Positions 21,869 through 32,121 of a DNA stretch of 64,000 nucleotides are shown one piece after another (the first letter of the stretch is position 1; each line of letters starts with the position of its first letter). The DNA lies in NCBI GenBank assembly GCA_000711775.1, contig ARYC01000091.1, positions 61,402 through 125,401 of the forward strand. The letters run 5' to 3'. A program made the translations under genes and the position numbers. The stretch is from Oxytricha trifallax. Taxonomy: Eukaryota; Ciliophora; Spirotrichea; Sporadotrichida; Oxytrichidae. The notes under the pieces were generated by a model that saw only the letters and a program-made list of their open reading frames with translations, was not told the origin of the DNA and did no database searches.

Positions 21869-23129
21869 AGTACATTTTTTAAAATACTAATTGAAACAAC
21901 AATAAAGAGTATTATAGAAAACTCAAATAAGTCTAAATATTTTTATTTTAATCATATAAATAATTATCAATATTTTTTATTATTATACAATTTGATGATT
22001 TAAAATAAAATAATTCTGAAAAATAAACAGATTTATATTGTACTTAATGATAGATTATATAATTAAAAATCTCTCTAAATATATTTCCATTAAAAATTAT
22101 AAATAAATAATTAAAAAAATTACTAATCAAAAATTATTTAGATCTTCAAATCTTTTTTAAAAAATTGAATTTGATAGCTTTTTAAATTCCATTAAAAATA
22201 AAGGAATTTTTTAATTAAAAAGATGATAATTTTTTTAAATATATAAAGTTAAATTTATAATTTTCTAAACATGAAGAAGTAAGTTAGATTTATTAGAAAT
22301 GAAACATCTTAGGGGATTTAAAAATTTAATTTTATTTAAAATAATTAATGTATAAAAATTATTAACATAATTTATTTTAAAACAATTTAATACCTACTAA
22401 TAATTTTAAACAATTATTGTAGAAATACATTTGAATTTAGAAAATTAATTTAAATTAAATGAATTACAAATATAAATCGTGGCAGTTAAAGTTGGCCAAT
22501 TTAAACGATCTTGGGCTCATTCGATAGAGAATTCAAAATTAGCTGGACTTTTTTTATTAGCAGTACTATTTTATCGCATCACTGGAGCGAGATAACTTCA
22601 CTTTAATGTGAGGGTATAAATTAATGAATATAGATGAGTTTAATTAAAGTGAAGTTATCTCACTCCAGTGATGCGATAAAATAGTACTGCCAATAAAAAA
22701 GTCCAGCTAATTTTGAATTCTCTATCGAATGAGCCCAAGATCGTTTAAATTGGCCAACTTAACTGCCACAATTTTGATTTATATTAAATTAAATTATAAT
22801 TAATTTTCAAAATTCAAATGTATTTCTACAATATTAATTAATTAAAATCATATTTTTAGATATAAATATTAAAGTAACAATATAAAATAATCCAAAAAAA
22901 GAACAATTTATTTAAAAAGTAATTCAAATAAAAAATCAAATTATGTCCAATATTATTAAGTAAATTGCCATTAAAATACAAAACCAATTAAAATTACAGT
23001 CTGTAAATTTACTTCACTAATTATCTGTAAGATAAAACTCAGTTAAAAAAAAGAAAATTCTCATAATTTTTAGTTTTGCTTATTTAATGATGATGATTAT
23101 TAACGATTTATACTCAAAATTAAATATTT
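21869..23129. other. AT-rich IES-like DNA with foldback FB4
   Basis: No gene recognised outside FB4 (22412-22837). It separates the receiver C-terminus from the C-terminal tail segments of the kinase gene. Confidence 0.5.
22412..22837. repeat. Foldback element FB4 (arms about 190 bp)
   Basis: The inverted arms pair with constant sum 45248 (for example GGCAGTTAA at 22481 pairs with the complement ending at 22767). They enclose a short loop around 22608-22640. The outermost 60 bp are AT-rich and imperfect. No coding sequence and no clear target duplication. Confidence 0.85.
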
Positions 23130-23215
23130 ATAAATTCACTGTTTAATACTAAAATCAAACCATCAATTTTAGTCGTGACGTAGAAGTATCTGAAGTGAGT
23201 GCTTATTTAATTGAT
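23130..23215. repeat. 5' fragment of dispersed repeat shared with 47.6 kb
   Basis: The sequence from about 23141 containing TACTAAAATCAAACCATC and GTCGTGACGTAGA matches the start of the repeat at 47628-48262 closely, then diverges into AT-rich DNA. It is a truncated member of that family, located in an IES of the histidine-kinase gene. Confidence 0.75.
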
Positions 23216-23390
23216 GCTTGGTTGTCGAAACTTTATTATATTTCAAAATTAGTTAGTTTATCTTATATATCTATCATAACTTAAAATAGATTGCTATCGA
23301 TTAGTAATGCTAATGAATTAATTTGAATTTATTTTATTTAATATTAATTTGAGTAACCCAAGAAACAACATTACTCTTATTCAATTTTCT

Positions 23391-23721
23391 TACAAATTCT
23401 TTTAGATCTTAAGTCCATTAGAATCAGAAGACAGATATAGATTTAATTGCAAATACCTCTGCTAAATTAGTTCAAAAAGTTACTGGACATAAGGAGAAGA
23501 AAAAATCAATCGACATGAGTGTGGACATTAACTAAATGATTTATATTATTCAAATTATTTATAATTTTATATAAATAAATTGGAATGCCTTAAGATGAAC
23601 ATAAAATGTAAGGAGCTGGGGCAGGCAAAAATATTGTGAAATTCATAAAATTAAAATAATTATTTTACTTAATTATTAATTTATTAAGAAATTAAATCAT
23701 TATAACTATAATCAGACGAAT
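23391..23721 (+). CDS. MDSs of hybrid histidine kinase: C-terminal tail
   Basis: Three coding pieces surround two small IESs. They read DIDLIANTSAKLVQKVTGHK and IDMSVDINQM, then PQDEHKMQGAGAGKNIVKF, then LNHYNYNQT up to the AAT at 23719-23721, where TBE copy 3 is inserted. The frame continues at 28577. This lies C-terminal to the receiver; no domain recognised. The 5' boundary is approximate. Confidence 0.65.
23535..23583 (+). other. IES, 49 bp, pointer AATG
   Basis: The copies at 23535-23538 and 23584-23587 are phase-matched. Excision joins VDINQM to PQDEHKM in frame. Confidence 0.7.
23648..23688 (+). other. IES, 41 bp, pointer AAATTAAA
   Basis: The 8-bp copies at 23648-23655 and 23689-23696 are phase-matched. 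Excision joins KFIKL to NHYNYNQT in frame. Confidence 0.75.
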
Positions 23722-23840
23722 CAAAACTCCAAAACTCCTTAATGAGGTTTAAAAGTGCTTTGATTTTTAGGGAATTTGTTCGGGGTTGGGGTTATTTATA
23801 GGTTTTAATGTGAAATTTATAGTAAATATATTTAATTTAA

Positions 23841-25282
23841 TCACTCAAAATGCACTTTTGGATCATGTGGGAGAGGTCTGAAGTTTATCTTACTTAACCA
23901 CAACTCTATTTGCTCTATTGTTATGTCTGATCTTGAGTTTGGTTTTATTATTATTGATTCTGCTATATGTTTTATTGATTGAGAGACTATGGTTTTGTCT
24001 ATAAACTTCTTGACTTTTTACTTAGCATCTTTCTCGCACCTTGTAGAGTAGTAATCATTGCGAGGCATATCGCACTCTATTATTATTGCTGCTAAAGCCC
24101 ACACATCCCACTAAAAGTCTCCATCTCTCCAGTCTTCTCTTTCTGGATAGTACCCTTGCGTACTCATTACAGTTCCAAGCCTTGATACTTCCACTCTTTA
24201 GGCTCTTTTGAAATCGATTATTGCTACTCTTTCTGGTGAAAAGTTTGTCATTATATTTTCTGGCTTCAAATCTCTGTGAACAAATCCTAACATGTGAAGC
24301 TCTTTAATACCTTGTATGGTCTGAGTTGCTATTTATCCAAGCTACTTATGATGCCTTTGATCTGTAATGAAATCTCTTAGCGTCATTTCATAGAGTGAGA
24401 GTCTGAAAGCAACATAATCCTTGGCAAGGAGAACAGCATCTAACTCGATTAAGTAGCTACACTCTTTGAACTTTACTTGAGTGAGTACTTGATACTCATT
24501 TGTAAACTCCATCTAGTATTTATCATCACTTAAGAGATAGTTGAAGGGATACACCTTGTATGCATACTGATAATCATTGATAACTTTCTTATCAAAGGAG
24601 TCTTCTATTATAAGGTGCTTTAAATTGAAGTGTCTTGGTCAATTTAGGCAAGAACAGGAATCTTTTTATATTGAATTTTAATCATGATCTTAGTGATTTC
24701 GATAGCTAGTAGGTTGGGTGATTTCCTCACATATTCTGATTAATTAGCTTGTTCAAGCTCTGCAAGTTTCGAAGATTCTCTTGCTTTTCTTTTGTTTAGT
24801 AGAATCAATGTTCATGCTTTTCAATATCTAAATCTTTCTTGTGAGCTTTTAAAAGAAGCTTCCTTAAATCTCTTTTATGAGCATACTGCTTATGGCATTT
24901 GAAACAATCATACTTTCCGTCTATTTTATCGAGCATTAAGTATACTGTTGGCTTGGCTTCTTTTATGCTCTTTCATATGCCTATAATAATTAGATTTATG
25001 AGCGAAGTCTCTCTCACACTTCACGCAAAGGTAGACTTCTACTTCTTCAGTTTGCATAGGAATATCATTAATACCTTTCTCCTCCTCTCTGTCTCCCACA
25101 CATTTGTTTGCCATTTATTTTATATTATTAATATCTATTTTAATAACAGAGACCTCAAGTGATAGCTCTGGTAGTTCCTTATGAGAGTTCATCTCACAGC
25201 TATCACACTTTTTATTGCTGCCAAAGGTAAATCTCATTTAGTTAGATGGAAATGCTGTTTTTCTTAAAATGTTAGCGCTCAT
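23841..25282 (-). pseudogene. TBE zinc-finger/protein-kinase ORF (57-kDa type), frameshifted but kinase half open
   Basis: The start is at 25282 (MSANILRKTAF), the stop TGA at 23841-23843. An N-terminal CDSCE motif is followed by a C2H2 finger (CVKCERDF with HMKEH). A second finger-like unit (CFKCHKQY with KAHKK) lies in a shifted frame. The C-terminal kinase lobe is open over roughly 450 nt, with FVHRDLKPENIM as catalytic loop, AIIDFKRA where DFG is expected, and WDVWALAAIIIE as the following helix. Total length 1442 nt shows net frameshifts upstream. Replacement of the DFG Gly by Lys occurs in an otherwise good lobe, so catalytic competence is doubtful. Confidence 0.85.
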
Positions 25283-25808
25283 ATTTAAATTTGAATTTAA
25301 AATTATAAAACTCCCTCTATAACTCAGAGCTCATAAGAGAGCTTTGTGGGCATACATGTTTTAAGGGAGGGTTTTAGAGTAACATCGAAGAAAAATGAGT
25401 AATAAGAGAAGAACCAGCTCTAAATATGGGTGAGAAAGCAACAATTATTACTATAAATAATAAGTTGATTACAGCACGTACCGATTTAGGAGGTGCATCT
25501 AATTAAGTACGTACTGTTATAGAGGTGATTTTGTGATTAAATTTAGGGTGCTCCTAATTAATTACTAGCTTTATTTAAAGCTTCTTATTAAGTACTAACA
25601 TTTTAGGATCTGCTCCTGATTAAGTACGTACCAATTTAAATTTAAAAATATGGAACTATAAGAGTAAAATTGATATCAATCTCTCAAGTTTGAAACCAGC
25701 TCTCAAAGCCTTCTCCATATCCTACTTAGAGGTTGACCTCCTATAGGATGCCCATATTTAATAGTAAGTTTTTCAGAGGTATATAATTGAATCAATAAAC
25801 TTATGAAT

Positions 25809-26617
25809 AAAGCGAATAAATTGAAATAAGAATGATCATAAATTAGAAATACAAATATACATAAAAAATGTCATTAGCATTAGTAGGTTTATTGTCTTAA
25901 TTCATTGATTTTCTTCCTCTTCTTCATCAGCATCATCTTTTTTTACTGTGGTTCAAATCTTGAAAAATATTCGCATTCAGCACTTGAGCTTCTCGACGTC
26001 AAAAATATCAGAGTTAGAGATGCTAAATTTAAAAGCTCTGCCACTTCTCTCCTCAACACTGTCTTGCTGGAGATGCTGTTGGCCTTAGAGAGTCCACCAT
26101 GTTTAGCCAAAATTTGAGAAATTAGAGATGTTTAATAAATTATAATTAACAATTTAAAACTTTTTAAGTTTTAATGATCAAAGATTAAATTTGTTAGTAA
26201 TAGATTAAATTTATAAGGGATTTTAAATAGGCTTGTCTTAATTAATTTTAATCAGAAATGTATTAATTAAGACCTTGTTAATTTTAATTTATTAAACATC
26301 TCTAATTTCTCAAATTTTGGCTAAACATGGTGGACTCTCTAAGGCCAACAGCATCTCCAGCAAGACAGTGTTGAAGAGAGAAGTGGCAGAGCTTTTAAAT
26401 TTAGCATCTCTAGCTCTGGTATTTTGACGTCGAGAAGCTCAAGTGCTGAATGCGAATATTTTTCAGGATTTCAACCACAGTAAGAAAAGATGATGCTGAT
26501 GAAGATGAGGAAGAAGATCAGTGAATTAAGACAATAAACCTACTAATGCTGATGACATTTTCTGTTAATATTTGTATTTCTAATTTATGATCATTCTTAT
26601 TTCAACTTATTCGCTTT
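25809..26617. repeat. Foldback element FB5 (809 bp) nested in TBE copy 3
   Basis: The inverted arms of about 340 bp pair with constant sum 52426 (GACGTC at 25995 pairs with 26431) around an AT-rich loop at about 26151-26275. It is flanked by direct repeats ATGAAT (25803-25808 and 26618-26623). It lies just upstream of the 22-kDa-type ORF and displaces the spacer found in copy 2. The arms are less AT-rich than most foldbacks here and stay open in one frame for about 230 nt. Confidence 0.85.
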
Positions 26618-26657
26618 ATGAATATCATTTCTAAGATTTGGAAACACGATAGGGTCA

Positions 26658-27436
26658 ATGAATGATGCAATGAAAAGAGTGCAAGCAAAAGAATTGATTC
26701 AAAGATTTAGAAGCAAGGAGGATTTGCACCGCTACCTGGTGCAGCAAGGTAATGACATCATTGTAGCTAATCTATATTATGTAGTTGGTTTGTTCTTGCT
26801 AACTATGGAAGGTTCTAAAATATCAATTCTAAAAGCGATACTCTGCGAAGAGAAGAAAGCTTTGAAAACTTAAGATGTAAAGTTTGCAGAGATTCCAAAC
26901 TATCCAGAAATCTCTGTGACTAACTTATATGATGATGCTATGAATGACCCAGAGGTTTCGCTGTACCTGCCTACTAAGAAGCAGTTGTCAAATAAACTTT
27001 CTGAAAGAAACTATTTCTTTGGCATACTTGCAACAATCAAAGGTGATTACTTGAAAGAAATTATTCAAGAATCTCATAAGAAAAGGTACAGCATCTCTTC
27101 AGAAGATAAGGGCAAACAAGGGATCAAGATAAGTGAGAGCTGGCTATCAGAGCTGTAGAAGCACCCTTATATTTTAAGTAAGATTTGTAGCTTAACTCTT
27201 TAAAAATATCTGGTACTGGTATCTTCTTGATGAAAGAATAGAGCAAGCATCACAGAGAATGATAGTCGCAGACATAGTTTGAAGTTAGCAAGAGACTCTA
27301 TTCAAATATCTAGCCTCCAGAGTCAATGAAGATAGATGCTGGAGCTGGCAGCAAGAGAAGAAACTTAGGAGGAGGGAAGCAAGAAGCAGAAGAAAAGAAA
27401 GAGAAGCCAGCTCCCTCTAAAGAATTTTAAATGTGA
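26658..27436 (+). pseudogene. TBE 22-kDa-type ORF, nearly intact with one late frameshift
   Basis: From ATG 26658 the frame is open for 190 codons (MNDAMKRVQAKELIQRF onward). The family tail with SKRRNLGGG and EEKKEKPAP lies in another frame and ends at TGA 27434-27436. The 779-nt span is not a multiple of three, which fits a frameshift between about 27170 and 27290. No known domain. It converges with the transposase gene, with the two stops 9 bp apart. Confidence 0.8.
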
Positions 27437-27445
27437 CTTATATAT

Positions 27446-28495
27446 TCATTAACTTAACTACAAAACTTATTATTATACATTCAATCTCCCTTCTTTAGCA
27501 CACTTTTGAGCCAATTAATTATCTACTCTCTTCGCTGAGCTTTTAATAAAGTCTACTGTATCGATAGGTAGCTCATGCATCAAGTGGTAGAGCAGCAGTT
27601 TCTTTTAATGATCTTTTAATATACCCCAGTAGAACTTAATTCCATTAAACTATGGACTGTAAAGTACGTTGAACACTCGCGTTATTCTTAGTTGTTCATA
27701 ACTCTTCCTTGTTTCTTTACTCTTATGAACAGAAAGATTATCAACAAACAGTATAATCTCTAATTCAGGGTACTTCTCTCTCAGCTGCTCTAAGAACTTA
27801 ATATAGTGCTTTGTCTTAATAGAGCGAGGATGAATAACATAAGTTTTTATACCAGCATCCTCGCTAATTCCCCCAAGAATTGCCATTGTTTATACCTTGA
27901 CTTTCTAGTCATATACTTCTATGTTGCTATGCCTCTTATATACCAAGACTTCTAGATGAAAGTGTTGAATGTAAACACAGCCTCGTCAGCATGAATAAAC
28001 TTAATATTATTCTATTAGGCTCTCTGCATTTAATTATAAATATAATTTAAGTTGTGTTGTAAAATGGCAGAGAGAAATCAATTACTCTCTTGATACGATT
28101 TACACCTTTGTAAGAGATACCGTTTCGTTTATAAATGTTTGCAACGGATTATGCAGAGATCTACAACTCAGGAAACTGGCGGTGAAACATGATAGCTCGT
28201 TAGTCGAGAGAGAAGTGAGCCCAATACTTAAAGTTTTTTCATTAATAAAAGAGTCAATATGCTTCTATAGAAACTTTGACTTCCTCTTTTGCTAAGAATT
28301 CAGCTATTATTGCTTTAATTACACAGCTTTCAAGCAGTGAGAACTACGCTTTAAAAGCAATGCAATAGACTTATAGTTCAGTACTGGTTTGACTTATTCA
28401 CTATACATATCACATCCATAACGCAATTTAAACACTAAATCTATATACTCTTCATCATAAATAGACCCCAAAAGCTTGTAATTTTAGTCTTGCAT
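27446..28495 (-). pseudogene. TBE transposase (42-kDa type), decayed, catalytic Glu replaced
   Basis: The start is at 28495, the stop TGA at 27446-27448. A 15-bp in-frame deletion near the N-terminus and small indels around the first catalytic Asp relative to copy 1 break the frame. The C-terminal third (from AILGGISEDAGIKTY) is open with FVDNLSVHK. The position of the third catalytic residue reads NGIKFYW instead of NGIEFYW, so the DDE triad is destroyed. Confidence 0.88.
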
Positions 28496-28576
28496 TTAAT
28501 TAATAACCCCAACCCCGAACAAATTCCTTACAAATAAAAGCACTTATAAACCTCGTTAAGGGTTTTTGGATTTTCG

Positions 28577-28676
28577 AATGGACAGAACAATTCAGTGAGT
28601 GCAGGGATAAATGGTGAAAAGTCAGTTGAAGATTCTTTTGAGAGATATTACAATAAAGACCTAGATTTAGATGAAG
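28577..28676 (+). CDS. MDS of hybrid histidine kinase: C-terminal tail after TBE copy 3
   Basis: Starts at the right AAT target duplication of TBE copy 3 and reads NGQNNSVSAGINGEKSVEDS then FERYYNKDLDLDE, in frame with the segment ending at 23721. At 28677 a GTAAGT occurs, with TTTTTTAG at 28804-28811, a plausible 135-bp intron; the frame continues with DQVPIVIAI. The true C-terminus was not located. Confidence 0.6.
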
Positions 28677-29314
28677 GTAAGTTAAAAATCTAAATTTAGA
28701 AGACTATTTTATAAATGAAAAATTCTAAATATTTTTTTCATAACTCTTATAACACTTATTTACAAATAACTATACTTTTTTATATCATTTTTTTCTTATG
28801 TTATTTTTTAGATCAAGTACCAATCGTTATTGCTATTATAATTTTATTGAGGAAACTAATTAAATATAAATAAGTTTAATAAAAATAAGAATGGCTTCTA
28901 CCTTTTACAATAGATTAATATTTTAATAATCATTCAAAATTATAAGATACTATTTAAAATACTTGTATATAAATAAATTAGCAAATCTCTTAGTTAATAT
29001 CAGCAACTATAAGAAAAAGATCAAATTGTTTAAATTATTTATATATAAGATATTAGAATTAATTGAATCATCGAATTACATTCGAGTGATTCCATATTAT
29101 AGTTTTATATCCAATAATTACAGAGTTATATTATGATTCTAATTATATTAGATTTTTATGAGTAAAAAAACACTCAATAAATTTCAAAATTTATATGATT
29201 ATCTGGTTGGATTTTTATCAGAACTATAAATCACAATATTGAAATTGTTTCAAAATAAAAGAAATGAAAAAATTCTTTAATTTATTACAAAATTAAATCA
29301 AGCTTACATAAAAT

Positions 29315-29337
29315 AAACCCCAAAACCCCAAAACCCC
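29315..29337. repeat. Interstitial telomeric tract, 23 bp of C4A4 repeat
   Basis: Almost three uninterrupted units of the spirotrich telomere repeat. The flanking sequence (ATTGAGTTAAAATCGG) does not match the conserved subterminal region found next to every TBE terminus in this window. It is therefore not simply another TBE end, or it is one whose interior was lost right at the tip. Confidence 0.85.
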
Positions 29338-30582
29338 ATTGAGTTAAAATCGGAGATCAATCAAGCATATTAATAATCAATTAAAAGTTAATTTTATATT
29401 ATTTTGAATAGATTATAAATGACTATCAATTCTAACAATCTATTAAAGGTATCATTAAGTACTATGATTAATTAATAATTTTGAAAATCTATAGACAATT
29501 TAACATCTTTTTCTAATATTTACAAAGAAAAATTACTTAGAAAATTAAATATTTTCTATCTTATTTCTTTCATGCTGAAAACAGTTATATTGATTCTGTG
29601 AAGATATATAACATATATAAATAAGAGGTAAGTTAGTTCAAATTTATTTAGTATGATGATACTTTGAATAAAGATATTTAAATCCTTTTCTTAAAAAAAC
29701 TCTAACAAACTCTAATAAATAATTTCCAGACCAATATGTTTATACCATTTTAAGCTATATTTTTATGTCTAAAACTCAAACTTACTATTCAATTATAAAA
29801 TCGATATAAACTATTATATTTAAGATGATTATTATTTGAAAATTAAAAATTCAAACTTATTTAACTATGTAAATTATTGATAGTATTTCCAACCTATATG
29901 AAACTAATTCTATGTAAAAGTTCTAAAATACATTAAGAATTCTACAATTTTTAGAAAAATTCTTTTTACTTAGAATAAATTAATTTATATTGCATTGCAC
30001 AAAATCTAACTAGGTATTTTGGAATCAATTAATTATTAAAGGATTTCTAAAAAAATAATTTTAGTTTATATTGAAATATGAATTTTAAAGGATATATATC
30101 CTATGATTTATAACTATTTACTAAATAATTTCTTTAATTTACAGTTTTATCTTAAAAGTCTAATTTTATTAATATAATGCAAAAACATAAATAATTTTAT
30201 TGAAAAATTGATTTCCTTTACAATCATCAACTTATTGTTGACAAATTTGAGATGAAAAAAAATTTATAGTTAAAGAAATTAATTTTGATCAAATTAAATT
30301 ACTATATAAAAGATTAAATTGAGACAAAAATGAAATAACTTCAGTCTAATGAAGTAAAACTACTAAATTTATTTTTTCAGTAAAAATATTTACAATCAAC
30401 TATTTCTATCCCAATATTGAAGTTTTAAGATCATTTTATTGTTAATATATTTGTAAGTTAATCTATCTCTAAAGTAAACTATGTAAGATTTATTTTCAAA
30501 ATTAAAATAAGTTTACTTCATCTCTTAATTTGTCATATAAAGTTTAGTGAAAAACTTTGAGTAAAACTTGTATATTATTTAA

Positions 30583-30621
30583 ACGGGAAAATATCACCAC
30601 CTACTGGTGATAAAATCCCGT
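30583..30621. repeat. Short hairpin, 17-bp arms
   Basis: ACGGGAAAATATCACCA (30583-30599) and TGGTGATAAAATCCCGT (30605-30621) pair, with a 3-base mismatch in the middle and a 5-base loop. Its GC-rich tips stand out in AT-rich DNA. It could be the relic of a small inverted-repeat element. Confidence 0.6.
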
Positions 30622-30834
30622 CTAAAAATATTCTGATAAATGTAAGTATTGTTACTAGATAAAGAAATATACGATTGCATAGACTTTGCATAAAAAATTC
30701 TAAATAGGATGATTTGGCTTATAAAAGTCCCTAAAATTCTTTAAATACAGCTTTATATAACATTAGTAATTCTATAAAGTACTTAAACATTAGGTCAATT
30801 AAAGTTGATTTTTACTAGTAAAATGTTACTATTT

Positions 30835-30965
30835 GTTAGAGTTTGTTAGAGTTTTAATTAATTATATTATAAGTGATTTTTATTACTGATTATAATATAA
30901 AATTAGTTTAACAAATTAAATTGTTAGATTTTGTAAGACATTGTTAGAGTTTGTTAGACTTTTCA
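30835..30965. repeat. TTTGTTAGA direct repeats
   Basis: Two clusters of the 9-mer (at about 30834-30855 and 30945-30962), plus related GTTAGA copies between them. No coding sequence. Significance unknown. Confidence 0.5.
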
Positions 30966-32121
30966 TATTAACTTATAATAGAAACTAATTTTAAAACACC
31001 ATGTTTTTTACTCTTAGTTATAAATATAAGATAAACTTAATGAATATCTAATCAAGCTATGAAAAGAATACTATACAAAATTCTAAATAGTCTGAAAATA
31101 GATTTTTATTTTATCAAAGCAATTATCAAGGATAATCAAAAGATGAGCACAATTAAAATTTCGTAGAAAATAAAATGGATAACGAAAAAATTTAAGATGA
31201 ATTGGTCTAATGCAGAAATACCATTTGGATTGTACATAGTCAATTTAGTATAATTTACTTAAAATTTGAATCTCTAACGAGCATCCATATGAAGAGGTTT
31301 ATATAAAGGTTCCAATTTTTTTTTACTTCAATTATTCCATTTTATTTAGCTCAACCAATATAATTTCTTTTAAAAATTCATATGCTTCTCTATTTAAATT
31401 GTAGTAATTCAGTCACCAAAAAAAGTATTAGATTTTGTATCTGCCTTTAAAATAGGAAAGATAAAATTTTTCAATTTTTTGTACGAATTTCAATTTTAAT
31501 TCCTTTCCAATTTTTATTAATTTAAATATAACTTTTTCTATTACTCTGTTAATAGTATATTGTTCATCTGTGTATCTTTCAGAACATTTTTTTTTAATTT
31601 TTATTGATACTTTACATTTTATACAAATCACTCCGAATTATTATCCTGTCATATTATTTTTTAGATAATTATTCTGTAAAATTTTTTTAAATAATTTAGT
31701 TTATAGATTTTTGCAATATAATTAAAAAAAGAATTTAAATTAATTTTTACTAACTTATAGTCCAAAACCTTTTTTAAGTAATTTATTGTCTCATTACATT
31801 TTTATTTAATTAAATTGCATTATTATGCTTAAAAAATAACTTTACTTTAAGGGAAGTTGTTTGAAAAAATAAATGTTCTACTTTGCAAGTAGTTTACATG
31901 AAACAAATAGTTAATAGAAAGAGTATTATTAAGCTTTTCGATTTTTTTTAGAATCATATGATTATAAAATTTAACTTAGCCTTAAAAGTTTGATATTTTA
32001 CTATTTATTTAGAGCATTTATAGCAGACCGAGTCTTTTTAATGGAGGAATCTTCTCTTGAATTTTAATTTTATAATTCTTTTTATGTTAAAGGAAATCTA
32101 ATTATTATATTATTTTCATTA

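Larger units (their letters stand above)
23722..28576 (-). mobile_element. TBE transposon copy 3, complete with nested foldback (4855 bp)
   Basis: The termini are mutated telomeric tracts (23722-23738 and 28560-28576) flanked by target duplications AAT (23719-23721 and 28577-28579). It is in inverse orientation to copy 2. It contains the zinc-finger/kinase ORF (-), foldback FB5 (25809-26617), the 22-kDa-type ORF (+) and a decayed transposase (-). The excess length over copy 2 is largely the foldback. The kinase coding sequence is better preserved here than in copy 2. Confidence 0.95.
28880..32121. other. Gene-free AT-rich intergenic DNA
   Basis: No coding segment recognised over 3.2 kb. It holds a telomeric tract (29315-29337), a hairpin (30583-30621) and TTTGTTAGA direct repeats (30835-30965). 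The minus-strand ORF at 31428-31631 is Lys-rich low-complexity and not accepted. Confidence 0.5.
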
